64,000 nt of DNA. Source: an uncultured Collinsella sp. (GTDB lineage Bacteria > Actinomycetota > Coriobacteriia > Coriobacteriales > Coriobacteriaceae). The position numbers and the translations under genes are program-made. The stretch covers positions 1 to 64,000 of the forward strand of contig CAAFGE010000020.1 in NCBI GenBank assembly GCA_900762355.1, read 5' to 3'. The notes under the pieces were generated by a model. It was not told the origin of the DNA, did no database searches, and worked only from the letters and a program-made list of their open reading frames with translations. This document shows positions 45,320 through 53,202 of the stretch, in pieces. Position 1 is the first letter of the stretch. Every line of letters starts with the position of its first letter.

Positions 45320-46372
45320 GTGAAAACGGGTATTTCGATTTATCTTTCCAACCCTCTGCAGGATATTGAGCGGACGATTGAACACGGTGCCGCGGCGGGT
45401 GCGCGCTATGCGTTCACCTCGCTGCATATTCCCGAGGATGGGGGAGCGGCGTATACCGATAAGGTCCGTCATGTGCTGTCGCTGCTTTCCGCCCGCGGCA
45501 TTGCGCTCATTGCCGATGTGGGGCCGCGCACGTGCGATTTGCTCGGGCTTGAGCGCATCGAGGACCTGCGCGATCTGGGGTTGGAATACCTTCGTTTGGA
45601 CTATGGCTTTAGCGCCCAGCGGGTCGCGGAGCTGTCCGGTGTATTTCGCATTGTGGTCAATGCATCGACGGTGAGTTCTGATGAAATCGCATCGTGGCGT
45701 GAGGCCGGTGCCGATGTGACTCGTTTTGCCGCCTGCCACAATTTTTACCCCAAGCCTTATACCGGTTTAGCTCTGGAGGACATTGCTCGGGTGAATCTTC
45801 GTCTTGCGGCGCTTGGATTCGAAATCATGGCTTTTGTGCCGGGTGATGCCAACGTTCGCGGGCCGGTATTCGAGGGACTGCCGACGGTCGAGGCGCAGCG
45901 CGGTCGCGCGTCAAAGGTTGCTCTCAATATGCTTGAGCTTGCACATGGCGCCGATTGCGACATTGTGTTGGTCGGCGACCCCGATCTTTCCGATGCGGGC
46001 TGGACGCAGTTTGCTCATGTTTCCGCCGGATACGTGGACCTGCAATGCGAGCTTGAGCCCGGTTATGCCTATGTACGTGGGCAGATTCATCACGACCGAC
46101 CCGATTCGAGCACCCTCATCTTTAGGTCTCAGGAGTCGCGTACGACGCTTAAGCCGGATTCCGTGCCGATGGATGCCGGTGCCGGCCTGTCACGAAAGAC
46201 GGGGTCGATCGCTGTGAGCAATAGCGGCTATGGGCGCTACGAAGGCGAGCTTGAGATTGCGCGGGTCGATCTTCCCGGTGACGAGCGCATGAACGTTGCG
46301 GGTCATATCACGCCCGAGGCAATGGAGCTGCTGCCGTTCATCAAACGCGGATTCGGGGTACGGTTCGTTTAG
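45320..46372 (+). CDS. mupG: 6-phospho-N-acetylmuramidase MupG (DUF871)
   Basis: This 350-residue protein is of the DUF871 family, whose Staphylococcus aureus member MupG hydrolyses MurNAc 6-phosphate-GlcNAc. It opens with KTGISIYLSNPLQDIERTIE in a TIM-barrel domain and has CHNFYPKPYTGL and a C-terminal barrel-like domain. The order murR-murQ-murP-mupG makes a complete peptidoglycan-sugar recycling module. GTG 45320 follows AAAGGAG (45304-45310) at 9 bases. Confidence 0.88.
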   Translation: MKTGISIYLSNPLQDIERTIEHGAAAGARYAFTSLHIPEDGGAAYTDKVRHVLSLLSARGIALIADVGPRTCDLLGLERIEDLRDLGLEYLRLDYGFSAQRVAELSGVFRIVVNASTVSSDEIASWREAGADVTRFAACHNFYPKPYTGLALEDIARVNLRLAALGFEIMAFVPGDANVRGPVFEGLPTVEAQRGRASKVALNMLELAHGADCDIVLVGDPDLSDAGWTQFAHVSAGYVDLQCELEPGYAYVRGQIHHDRPDSSTLIFRSQESRTTLKPDSVPMDAGAGLSRKTGSIAVSNSGYGRYEGELEIARVDLPGDERMNVAGHITPEAMELLPFIKRGFGVRFV

Positions 46373-46464
46373 CGTGTGACCCGTGGGCTACAATTGGCCC
46401 ATCATGCGAAGGCGCCTCGTGTGGCGTGTGCCTGCGTTGGCCGATCTATATTCGGAGGATTTCC

Positions 46465-46824
46465 ATGACCGTACTGTTTGTTGAATATCCCAAGTGCTCG
46501 ACCTGTAAGAAGGCCAAGGCATGGCTGGACGAACACGGGGTAGAGTATATCGACCGCGATATCGTTTTGGACAATCCCACGGCTGATGAGCTTGCGACCT
46601 GGATTGCTCGTTCGGGACTGCCGGTGCGGCGCTTCTTTAATTCGTCGGGCATGAAATATCGAGAGCTGGGCCTGAAGGCGCGTCTAGATGCGGGCATGAC
46701 GGATCGGGAGTGCTACGAGCTGCTGGCGACCGACGGCATGCTGGTTAAGCGTCCGCTGTTGGTGGGCGACGACTTTGCGATTCCCGGCTTTAGGGAATCG
46801 GCTTGGGTCGAGGCGTTGCTGTAG
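46465..46824 (+). CDS. ArsC/Spx-like thioredoxin-fold reductase
   Basis: This 119-residue protein belongs to the ArsC/YffB/Spx group: MTVLFVEYPKCSTCKKAKAW with a CxxC pair (residues 11-14), VEYIDRDIVLDNPT, and KRPLLVGDDFAIPGFRESAW. The C-terminal half lacks the Spx RNA-polymerase-binding signature that I could recognize. Arsenate reduction is not implied: no ars genes are near. ATG 46465 follows GGAGG. It stands alone after mupG. Confidence 0.85.
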   Translation: MTVLFVEYPKCSTCKKAKAWLDEHGVEYIDRDIVLDNPTADELATWIARSGLPVRRFFNSSGMKYRELGLKARLDAGMTDRECYELLATDGMLVKRPLLVGDDFAIPGFRESAWVEALL

Positions 46825-46831
46825 CGGCTGC

Positions 46832-46940
46832 GGAAAGTGCGACCCGTTTTGAGCTTCGATTACGGGATACGGTTTCCGGTTGAGGGCTCGATGGGAAAGT
46901 GGGGACCAGTTTGAGCTTGAAATCTGGGACGCACTTTCCG
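46832..46940. repeat. Tandem pair of 47-bp GGAAAGTG palindromic elements
   Basis: Unit 1 is 46832-46878 and unit 2 is 46894-46940, each exactly 47 bases, starting GGAAAGTG and ending TTTCCG with TTTGAGCTT in the middle. Each is an imperfect palindrome (CCCGT/ACGGG in unit 1, CCAG/CTGG in unit 2). They lie between two convergent genes. Confidence 0.8.
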
Positions 46941-46958
46941 CCGGCAGGCTTGCCCCAG

Positions 46959-47369
46959 TCAGTCCTCCAACTGCGCCCATTCGTGCGGATCGTAGACCTT
47001 TACGTGCTTGTTGGGCTTGCCGCTCCAGTACTCCTCGTCCATAAAGGGCAGATATGCCTGAACGCCGGGGCAGATAAAGGGGATCCGCTGCTGTTGCAGT
47101 CGCTCGCGCTGGCGCTGCTCCAGGTGCGCCTCGGATATGACGGTCGGCATACCGGACAGCTCGACGAGGCTTGCCTGGATTCGCTTAAGGTCGGGGAGTC
47201 CCGCGTGCCATGACATCCGCATGATCAAAAAGGATGCACGGCGGTATTTTGCCTGCATCACCGTGATGGCGGGGCGCAGAGTGGGATGGATTTTGTCCCG
47301 TTCGGGCCAAAGGTCAGCAGTGATCTCGAGGCCCAGGGTCTCCCATAGGTAATCAAGCTCTTCGTCCAT
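46959..47369 (-). CDS. Stand-alone N-terminal domain of a MarR-like regulator
   Basis: This 136-residue protein resembles the N-terminal part of long MarR-family regulators: LKRIQASLVELSGMPTVI, then RQRERLQQQRIPFICPGVQAYLPF, where related proteins keep an R..L....I.FI.P..Q.YLP pattern. The winged-helix domain that usually follows is absent, so it is either truncated or a free-standing domain. ATG 47369 follows GAGG closely; a TTG at 47390 lacks a site. Function unknown. Confidence 0.6.
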   Translation of the reverse strand: MDEELDYLWETLGLEITADLWPERDKIHPTLRPAITVMQAKYRRASFLIMRMSWHAGLPDLKRIQASLVELSGMPTVISEAHLEQRQRERLQQQRIPFICPGVQAYLPFMDEEYWSGKPNKHVKVYDPHEWAQLED

Positions 47370-47485
47370 GGCGCCTCGATATCCGTGCAATGATGACGGT
47401 TCGATTGTGCCATCAGCCGTGAGTGCTGCATTGTTGTAATCTACCAGCGGTAGATGCGGGATGTTTTACGGGCTTTGGCGCCGTA

Positions 47486-47551
47486 CGTGTCGCTGGCGCT
47501 TCACAGGTCCTTCACGTGTCGCTGGCGCTTCACAGGTCCTTCACGTGTCGG
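47486..47551. repeat. 29-bp direct tandem repeat
   Basis: Two exact 29-base units (47486-47514, 47515-47543) begin CGTGTCGCTGG and end GGTCCTTCA, followed by a partial third CGTGTCGG. They lie in the gap before the tRNA promoter. Confidence 0.9.
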
Positions 47552-47590
47552 CCGTATTTGACTGAATTTCAAAAAAGTCAAAATTGGGGC

Positions 47591-47619
47591 TTGCGTCACG
47601 GCCGGACTTCCCGTATATT
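47591..47619 (+). promoter_or_regulatory. tRNA promoter
   Basis: TTGCGT (47591-47596), 17 bases and TATATT (47614-47619) make a good sigma-70 promoter 45 bases upstream of the first tRNA. Confidence 0.8.
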
Positions 47620-47663
47620 TCTTTCTTGCGCAAAGGCACAGCCGAGCGCAGCGATGCAGTCAT

Positions 47664-47737
47664 TGGGATGTCGTCTAATGGCAGGACAGCGGATTCTGGT
47701 TCCGTCAATGGGGGTTCGACTCCCTCCATCCCAGCCA
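47664..47737 (+). tRNA. tRNA-Gln (CTG anticodon)
   Basis: The 74-base gene folds as a cloverleaf: acceptor TGGGATG pairs with CATCCCA, the anticodon loop TTCTGGT carries CTG, the T-loop is TTCGACT, and the 3' end GCCA is encoded. Confidence 0.96.
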
Positions 47738-47754
47738 TTGCATTTGCTACATAT

Positions 47755-47831
47755 GGCCCGTTCGTCTAGCGGTTTAGGACGCCGCCCTCTCAAGGCGGAG
47801 ATCACCAGTTCGAATCTGGTACGGGCTACCA
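47755..47831 (+). tRNA. tRNA-Glu (CTC anticodon)
   Basis: Acceptor GGCCCGT pairs with ACGGGCT (one G-U), the anticodon stem GCCGCC/GGCGG holds loop CTCTCAA with anticodon CTC, the T-loop is TTCGAAT, and ACCA is encoded. It is cotranscribed with the tRNA-Gln 17 bases upstream. Confidence 0.96.
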
Positions 47832-47841
47832 AAATTGAACG

Positions 47842-47869
47842 CCCGGGCCTCGTAAGAGACCCGGGTTTT
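47842..47869 (+). terminator. Terminator of the tRNA operon
   Basis: CCCGGG (47842-47847) pairs with CCCGGG (47860-47865), with CTC/GAG inside, followed by TTTTG. Confidence 0.82.
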
Positions 47870-47928
47870 GTGTATTGACCGATATTTAAGGCGCGCGTTG
47901 AGTCTGCCGCCCGGACCGAGGAGTTGTC

Positions 47929-48846
47929 ATGGACCTGCCTATCAGCTTGGAAGACATCACGTATGCCGAGAACTATCTGGCGCAGGGCGACCTGGCTACG
48001 GCGACGCCGCTGCTGGAGCGTCTGGTGGAGCTTGCCGAGGAGTATATCGACGCTGAATGCAAGACGGAGGAGAAGCGCCAGTATTTTAGCTTCGACAGCA
48101 AGTTTGAGCGTCTGGCCTACCGCCGCGTGGAAAAGGATCCGCGCGAGCTGGTGCAGGTCGAGGTGCCCTTTGATCGCCTGTATTCCGACATGGCGTATGC
48201 CTACATTCGCCAGCAGGATTATGTGAGTGCTCGGAATGCCCTGATGCAGGCCGTGCGTTGGGATCCCATGAACTGCAACTATCGCTTGGACTTGGCCGAG
48301 CTGTTCCGCGCGCTCGAGGACAAGCAGGAGTGGGCTTCGCTTTCGTTTTCGGTGCTGGAGCGTGCAAGCGATGGCAAGTGCGCCGCCCGCGCTTACGCCA
48401 ATCTAGGTCAGTACTTCTTGGAGCCCGAGACCGAGAACGTTTCGGCTGCCGTGGGCTGCGCGCGTCTGGCGCTGCGCCTGGCGCCCAATGATGCGCATAC
48501 GACGCGCCTGCTCAACAAGATCCATACCACCTATCCGGATGCCGCGGACGAGAGTGACGACCATGTGATGGGTGAGCTCGCCCTGCAGGGCGTGCCGACC
48601 TCGCCTTCGGCCGAGATCGCCATCTGCCTGATCATGTGCGCGACCGATGCTGCAAGCGACGGCGACAAGCAGGAGGCTACGCGCCTGACGGTCCGTGCTC
48701 GCGACTTGGTGGGCGAGGAGGCCTGCGCGGCGATTATCAAACTGGTGCGCGAGAGCGATGCCGAGCTTAATGCCGAGCGCAGGGCAAAGCGCGAGGCTGC
48801 GGGCTCAAACGCCGATGGCGCCAAGGAGGCCGGCGATGCCCAGTAA
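47929..48846 (+). CDS. TPR-like protein upstream of smpB
   Basis: This 305-residue soluble protein has TPR-like helical repeats: DLATATPLLERLVELAEEYID, SDMAYAYIRQQDYVSARNALMQAV, WDPMNCNYRLDLAELFRAL and ANLGQYFLEPETENVSAAVGCARLALRLAPND. The C-terminus is charged. Its stop overlaps the start of smpB by 11 bases, implying coupled translation, but no function is known to me. GAGGAG precedes the ATG. Confidence 0.75.
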   Translation: MDLPISLEDITYAENYLAQGDLATATPLLERLVELAEEYIDAECKTEEKRQYFSFDSKFERLAYRRVEKDPRELVQVEVPFDRLYSDMAYAYIRQQDYVSARNALMQAVRWDPMNCNYRLDLAELFRALEDKQEWASLSFSVLERASDGKCAARAYANLGQYFLEPETENVSAAVGCARLALRLAPNDAHTTRLLNKIHTTYPDAADESDDHVMGELALQGVPTSPSAEIAICLIMCATDAASDGDKQEATRLTVRARDLVGEEACAAIIKLVRESDAELNAERRAKREAAGSNADGAKEAGDAQ

Positions 48847-49306
48847 GCGCGAGCGCAAGCTCATTTCCAAGAATCGCTCGGCACATCACGAGTACTTTAT
48901 CGATGAGACGTTTGAGTGCGGTATTGAGCTGAGCGGTACCGAGGTCAAGTCGATTCGCGAGCGCGCGTGCCAGATTACCGATACCTTCGCACTGATTCGT
49001 GGTGGGGAGTGCTGGCTCGTCGGCCTGCATATCCACCCTTATAGTCATGGTGGCGTGTGGAATCGCGATCCCGACCGTCGGCGCCGTCTGCTGCTGCACC
49101 GCAAGGAGATCGACTTTCTTGACGGCAAACTTCGCAACCGCGGCTATGCGCTGGTGCCGCTGGAGCTCTACTTTAATACCGACGGCCGCGTAAAGCTGCT
49201 GCTGGGCCTAGGCCGCGGCAAGAAGCTTTACGACAAGCGCGAGGATATGGCCAAGCGCGATGTCCAGCGCGAGATCGACCGCGCCCTCAAGGAGCGCAAT
49301 CGCTAG
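48836..49306 (+). CDS. smpB: SsrA-binding protein SmpB
   Basis: This 156-residue protein brings tmRNA to stalled ribosomes. SKNRSAHHEYFIDETFECGIEL, GTEVKSIRERACQITDTFALI and the basic C-terminal tail DKREDMAKRDVQREIDRALK are diagnostic. ATG 48836 was chosen from the conserved MPSKRERKLISKNR start and overlaps the upstream gene by 11 bases. No ssrA gene was found in the window. A 67-bp palindrome starts 12 bases past its stop. Confidence 0.96.
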   Translation: MPSKRERKLISKNRSAHHEYFIDETFECGIELSGTEVKSIRERACQITDTFALIRGGECWLVGLHIHPYSHGGVWNRDPDRRRRLLLHRKEIDFLDGKLRNRGYALVPLELYFNTDGRVKLLLGLGRGKKLYDKREDMAKRDVQREIDRALKERNR

Positions 49307-49318
49307 GCGTTCTGTATA

Positions 49319-49385
49319 AGTTGCGGTGGAATACGGACTGTTTTGCCTGTTTGAGGGGCTATTCAGTCCTTATTTCACCGCAACT
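49319..49385. repeat. 67-bp palindromic element, copy 3
   Basis: AGTTGCGGTG (49319-49328) and CACCGCAACT (49376-49385) are the outer arms, continuing GAATACGGACTGTT / ATTCAGTCCTTATTT. It has the same length and ATAAG flank as copy 2. It follows smpB and precedes the flavin reductase promoter. Confidence 0.88.
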
Positions 49386-49404
49386 GCGGGCGTCTCATCT
49401 TGCT

Positions 49405-49463
49405 TATACTGTTTTGACACATATGTCTCAAAGGTGGTGTCCGTTGTGGGCGCCGCCTTTTTT
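49405..49463 (+). promoter_or_regulatory. Flavin reductase promoter, palindrome and start-proximal terminator
   Basis: TATACT (49405-49410) is a likely -10. A 16-base near-palindrome TGACACATATGTCTCA (49415-49430) covers the start region and could be an operator. Immediately after, AAAGGTGGTG (49430-49439) pairs with CGCCGCCTTT (49451-49460, two G-U) followed by TTT. The gene starts 50 bases later. Confidence 0.55.
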
Positions 49464-49514
49464 GTGGGTACATACATCCATGAGGTTCCAACCCGCGTTA
49501 GGGGAGTGATTGTT

Positions 49515-50018
49515 ATGGACAAAACTGCGTTCTTTACCATGCCGAGCGGTCTGTACGTGGTGAGCGCCGCGGCAGACGGGCTGCGCGCCGGCTGCGTCAT
49601 CAACACTGCGGTGCAGGTGACGTCCATGCCGCCGCGCATTTCGGTTGCCGTGAACAAGGACAACGTCACCTCGGGCGTCATCGCTTCGGCCAAAGCGTTC
49701 GCGCTGACCGTGATCGATCAGACCGCCGACATGCTCTACATCGGTAACTTTGGGTTCCGCACCAGCAGCGATTATGACAAGTTTGCTAAATACGAGACCC
49801 GCGAGACGGCTCTGGGCATGCCCTATGTGCCCGAGCACGCGGCGGCCCTGTTTAGCTGCCATTTGATCGACACTGTGGATGTTGGCACGCATCTACTGTT
49901 TATCGGCGAGGTCGAGGATGCCGAGCGCTTGAGTGACGAGACGCCGCTCACCTACGATTACTACCATAAGGTCCTGAAGGGCAAGACGCCTCCGAAGGCG
50001 TCCTCGTATCAAGGTTAG
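49515..50018 (+). CDS. Flavin reductase-like domain protein
   Basis: This 167-residue protein matches the FMN-binding split-barrel flavin reductase family: MPSGLYVVSAAADGLRAGCVINTAVQVTSMPPRISVAVNK and FALTVIDQTADMLYIGNFG. In Moorella-type high-molecular-weight rubredoxin this domain is fused to rubredoxin; here the rubredoxin is a separate gene 89 bases downstream. Together they probably carry electrons to an oxygen- or peroxide-reducing flavodiiron protein or rubrerythrin, which is not in the window. ATG 49515 follows GGGGAG. Confidence 0.85.
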   Translation: MDKTAFFTMPSGLYVVSAAADGLRAGCVINTAVQVTSMPPRISVAVNKDNVTSGVIASAKAFALTVIDQTADMLYIGNFGFRTSSDYDKFAKYETRETALGMPYVPEHAAALFSCHLIDTVDVGTHLLFIGEVEDAERLSDETPLTYDYYHKVLKGKTPPKASSYQG

Positions 50019-50107
50019 AAATGTTTTAAAAATACTTGCATTATATTATTAAGAATCTATACTGATAAATGAAGTACATCACCAGTTGCGTTTGAGAGGA
50101 GAACATC

Positions 50108-50251
50108 ATGGCTGAGGAGAAGAAGACGTATAAGTTCGTGTGCGTCGTTTGCGGTTACGAGGTTGAGGTCGATACGCCCGAGCTGCCCGAGGATTATGTG
50201 TGCCCGGTGTGTGGCGTCGGTCCCGATCAGTTTGAGCTCGTCGAGGAGTAG
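50108..50251 (+). CDS. Rubredoxin
   Basis: This 47-residue protein has YKFVCVVCGYEVEV (first CxxCG) and YVCPVCGVGPDQFEL (second CPxCG), the FeS4 site of rubredoxin, slightly shorter than the usual ~52 residues. GAGAGGAG precedes the ATG. It follows the flavin reductase gene on the same strand, giving a split version of the high-molecular-weight rubredoxin fusion, and has its own terminator. Confidence 0.93.
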   Translation: MAEEKKTYKFVCVVCGYEVEVDTPELPEDYVCPVCGVGPDQFELVEE

Positions 50252-50290
50252 CTCGCAGACACACGGCGAAAGCCGAACATAGCTCTGTCC

Positions 50291-50326
50291 AAGGGCCTCG
50301 GTCGAATTCTCGGCCGGGGCCCTTTT
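50291..50326 (+). terminator. Terminator of the flavin reductase-rubredoxin unit
   Basis: AAGGGCC (50291-50297) pairs with GGCCCTT (50318-50324), with CGG/CCG inside, followed by TTCC. Confidence 0.82.
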
Positions 50327-50394
50327 CCTCCGCCCCCAAGGGATCACGGTTGCTGTTGGCCGATCCTGTCTGTTGTGAGTCCGGCCGACCTTTT

Positions 50395-50531
50395 GTCTTA
50401 ATCTGTAACGTCTAACGGCTCAAAACGGGTCTTCCTGTTACAGATTGAGACAAACGGAGCTGTCCCTCGGAATGATCTCGATCTGTAACATCTAACGGCT
50501 CGAAACGGGTCTTCCTGTTACAGATCGAGAC
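50395..50531. repeat. ~56-bp TGTAAC/GTTACA palindromic elements, copies 1 and 2
   Basis: Copy 1 is 50395-50451 and copy 2 is 50476-50531. Arms are TCTYRATCTGTAAC and GTTACAGATYGAGA around ~27 bases; both have CTAACGGCT(C)AAAACGGGTCTT-like centres. They sit between the convergent rubredoxin and Nramp genes. Copies 3-5 are at 52802-53018 and copy 6 at 60547. Confidence 0.85.
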
Positions 50532-50558
50532 GTTTGCCTGGGTAGGTGCCCCGTCCCA

Positions 50559-51815
50559 TTACATCCCTGTCAACAACACGACATCTAGAATCGTTACGAT
50601 GGCACCGATCCCTACAAGCAGCGCGTTGAGTGGGCGCGAGTTGGCGTATTTGCCCATGACGTGGGGTGAACTGGTGAGCCGTATGAGCACAAAGACCGTA
50701 ATCGGCAGCTGAAGCGACAACAGTGCCTGACTCCAGATGAGACCTTCAAAAGGATTTGGGACGACCAGGCACGCCGTCACTGCGCCGACGAAACAGGCCG
50801 CCACCCCGATCGAGGAATGTCGGTCGTGTATGTCGTATTCCTCGTCGAACATGCCTGCGGTGATGGTGCCCGCCGCCATACCCGCCGTCACACTACTCGA
50901 TAGTCCCGCGAACAGCAGCGCTACCGCAAAGATGGTCGAGCTCGCCGGGCCCAGAATGGGGGAGAGCGTGGCCGCTGCGACGGCGAGGTCGTCTACGACC
51001 ATGCCGTGCGCAAAGAAGGTCGTTGCGGCCAGGATGACCATTGCCGAGTTGATTGCCCAGCCCACGCCCATCGAAAAGAGCGTGTCAAAGAGCTCGTAGC
51101 GCAGACGTTCTTCGATAACCTGCTCGCCTTGGCCTTCGAAGTGCATGGATTGGATGACCTCGGAGTGCAGAAAAAGGTTGTGTGGCATAACGACCGCACC
51201 CAGGACACTCACGATAATCGCGGCAGAGCCAGTGGGCATACTAGGCGTGATCCAGCTTGCGGCGGCTTGCGGCCAGTCGACCTTGACTAGTGCAAGCTCG
51301 GCCAAAAACGAGAGTCCTACCACGCCTACGAAGGCGATGATCCAGCGTTCGGCATGCTTGTAGGAGTTCGTCATGAGCATCGCCATCGATACTGCCGCCA
51401 CGATGACGCAGCCCGCGCGCACGGGCAGCCCAAAGAGCATTTGAAGGGCAATCGCGCCACCCAGGACTTCGGCCATGGCGGTGGCGATGGTCGCGAGATA
51501 GGCGCTGGCGAGCACCGTACGCCCGACGAAGCGGGGGAGGTAACGTGTCGTGGCCTCGGCAAGGCAGGCGCCCGTGGCGATACCCAGGTGCGCCGCGTTG
51601 TGCTGCAGCACGATGAGCATAATCGTGGACAGCGTGACGATCCACAGCAGCGCGTAGCCAAACTGCGAGCCCGCGGCCATATTGGAGGCCCAGTTGCCCG
51701 GGTCGATAAAGCCGACGGTCACGAGCAGCCCGGGGCCGATATGCCGCGCAATGTCTAGGCCTCCGTGACCACCGGTGCGTCGGGAGCCAAAGTGTTGTTT
51801 GATATGGTTGAGCAT
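50559..51815 (-). CDS. Nramp family divalent metal transporter
   Basis: This 418-residue transporter has about eleven membrane segments and the two metal-site motifs: GFIDPGNWASNMAAGS (TM1 DPGN) and VVMPHNLFLHSEVIQS (TM6 MPHN). Canonical members import Mn2+ or Fe2+ with protons. The start at 51815 gives MLNHIKQHFGSRRTGG, and AGGAG lies 7 bases upstream; an earlier in-frame start lacks a site. gpmA lies upstream on the same strand, 75 bases away. Confidence 0.93.
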   Translation of the reverse strand: MLNHIKQHFGSRRTGGHGGLDIARHIGPGLLVTVGFIDPGNWASNMAAGSQFGYALLWIVTLSTIMLIVLQHNAAHLGIATGACLAEATTRYLPRFVGRTVLASAYLATIATAMAEVLGGAIALQMLFGLPVRAGCVIVAAVSMAMLMTNSYKHAERWIIAFVGVVGLSFLAELALVKVDWPQAAASWITPSMPTGSAAIIVSVLGAVVMPHNLFLHSEVIQSMHFEGQGEQVIEERLRYELFDTLFSMGVGWAINSAMVILAATTFFAHGMVVDDLAVAAATLSPILGPASSTIFAVALLFAGLSSSVTAGMAAGTITAGMFDEEYDIHDRHSSIGVAACFVGAVTACLVVPNPFEGLIWSQALLSLQLPITVFVLIRLTSSPHVMGKYANSRPLNALLVGIGAIVTILDVVLLTGM

Positions 51816-51890
51816 GGTGCGCTCCTGTGTATGGGCGGCGTGACGTCGCATCTGGGTCATGCGGCGCCACGCGTCGGATTTGGGTTGGGG

Positions 51891-52664
51891 CTACTTGTGC
51901 GCTTTGCCCTGATTGGCCACGGCGTCGATCTTGGCGGCGATGGTCGCCGGGTCACCGATGTAGCGCTTGTCGAGGACATTGAAATCGGTATCGAAGGTGT
52001 AGACGAGCGGCACGCCAGTGGGGATGTTGACCTTGAGGATCTCCTCGGGCGTGAGGTGCTCGAGCTTCATGACGAGTGAGCGCAGGGAGTTGCCGTGCGC
52101 GGCGATGAGTGCGCGCTTGCCGGCGAGCATCTGGGGGCGAATCTCGTCTTCGAAATAGGGCCAGGCGCGGGCGATCGTGTCCTTGAGGCACTCGGTATAG
52201 GGCAGCTGATCGGGCGCGACATCACGGTATTGCTCCTGGGAGTGGGGGTCGCGCGCGTCGTCCGGCTCGAGTGCCGGCGGGCAGACATCGAAGGAGCGGC
52301 GCCAGATGAGCACCTGTTCGTCGCCGTGCTCCGCGGCGGCATCGGCCTTGTTGAGACCCTGCAACGCACCGTAGTGGCGCTCGTTGAGCTTCCAGGATTT
52401 GATGACGGGCAGCCACTCGCGATCCATTTGGCCGAGCACGATGTTGAGGGTGTGGATCGCGCGCTTGAGGCGCGAAGTGTAGCAGACGTCAAAGTCGAAA
52501 CCGGCTTCTTTGAGGGCGCGGCCGCCTGCCGCCGCCTCTTCGCGGCCCGTGTCGGTGAGCTCGACATCGGTCCAGCCGGTGAACAGGTTGAGCTTGTTCC
52601 ACTCGGACTCTCCGTGACGGATAAGGACGAGTTGCATCGTCTGCTGGTCTGCTTGGTGCGCCAT
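51891..52664 (-). CDS. gpmA: 2,3-bisphosphoglycerate-dependent phosphoglycerate mutase
   Basis: This 257-residue glycolytic enzyme interconverts 3- and 2-phosphoglycerate. Its catalytic motif LIRHGESEWNKLNLFTGW (phospho-His in RHG) is at residues 14-31, with KLNERHYGALQGLNKADA and LIAAHGNSLRSLVMKLEHL. AAGGAGG precedes the ATG. It may be cotranscribed with the Nramp gene. Confidence 0.95.
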   Translation of the reverse strand: MAHQADQQTMQLVLIRHGESEWNKLNLFTGWTDVELTDTGREEAAAGGRALKEAGFDFDVCYTSRLKRAIHTLNIVLGQMDREWLPVIKSWKLNERHYGALQGLNKADAAAEHGDEQVLIWRRSFDVCPPALEPDDARDPHSQEQYRDVAPDQLPYTECLKDTIARAWPYFEDEIRPQMLAGKRALIAAHGNSLRSLVMKLEHLTPEEILKVNIPTGVPLVYTFDTDFNVLDKRYIGDPATIAAKIDAVANQGKAHK

Positions 52665-52801
52665 AGGGGCCTCCTTGATCTGGCACGGTGTGCGTGCCGT
52701 TTGCTTGACGCCGCAAAGGATACCCGTTTTAAGCTTAGAAGTTAACCAAGACTAACAAAATTGTTCTATTTGAATGGGATGGTGAAGGGGGCTGCCGAAA
52801 T

Positions 52802-53018
52802 GTCTCGATCTGTAACAACTAGGGATGGAAATTGGGCCTAGGTGTTACAGATCGAGACAGGAAGAAATGGTCCTATGGAAAATCTCGATTTGTAACAGCT
52901 GGCCGCCAAAACCGGCCCTTCGTGTTACAGATCGAGACAAACCAAAACCGCTCCGCAGAAAATCTCAATCTGTAACATCTAGGCGCCAAAATCCGCTCTT
53001 CCTGTTACAGATTGAGAT
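52802..53018. repeat. Three tandem TGTAAC/GTTACA palindromic elements (copies 3-5)
   Basis: Units at 52802-52858, 52883-52938 and 52963-53018 each have TCTCRATYTGTAAC / GTTACAGATYGAGA arms and a ~27-base centre. The centres differ but keep pairing: CTAGG/CCTAG in copy 3, GGCCG/CGGCC in copy 4. The spacing is about 81 bases. They lie in the 538-base divergent gap between gpmA and gltB; no gene is seen in this gap. Confidence 0.88.
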
Positions 53019-53109
53019 GTTTGAAGCGGTGAGCTCACGGGCCGAACTTGGGGGCCTTGTTGCCGCCCTTAAGGTCGGCGGTGTTCACTCGTAGGGCGCG
53101 CGTTACGCG

Positions 53110-53121
53110 ATTGTTTCGAAA
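53110..53121. promoter_or_regulatory. ATTGTTTCGAAA motif upstream of gltB
   Basis: These 12 bases are identical to 14975-14986 upstream of argR; here they extend to the perfect palindrome GTTTCGAAAC (53113-53122), 80 bases before the gltB start. A possible shared operator for nitrogen-related genes. Confidence 0.35.
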
Positions 53122-53202
53122 CGGGTGGGAAACACAACGGGCCGGCGATGTTCCTAGTATGCCTATTCAACTGACTGTCTAAATATCTAGGGGAGGATCG
53201 CG

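Noticed and set aside
47423..47878. Open frame covering the two tRNA genes
   Set aside because: It spans well-folded tRNAs and direct repeats and is a chance frame.
52802..53018. Regularly spaced repeats as a possible CRISPR array
   Set aside because: Units are palindromes of ~56 bp with related centres, only three in tandem, and there are no cas genes; a repeat-element cluster fits better.
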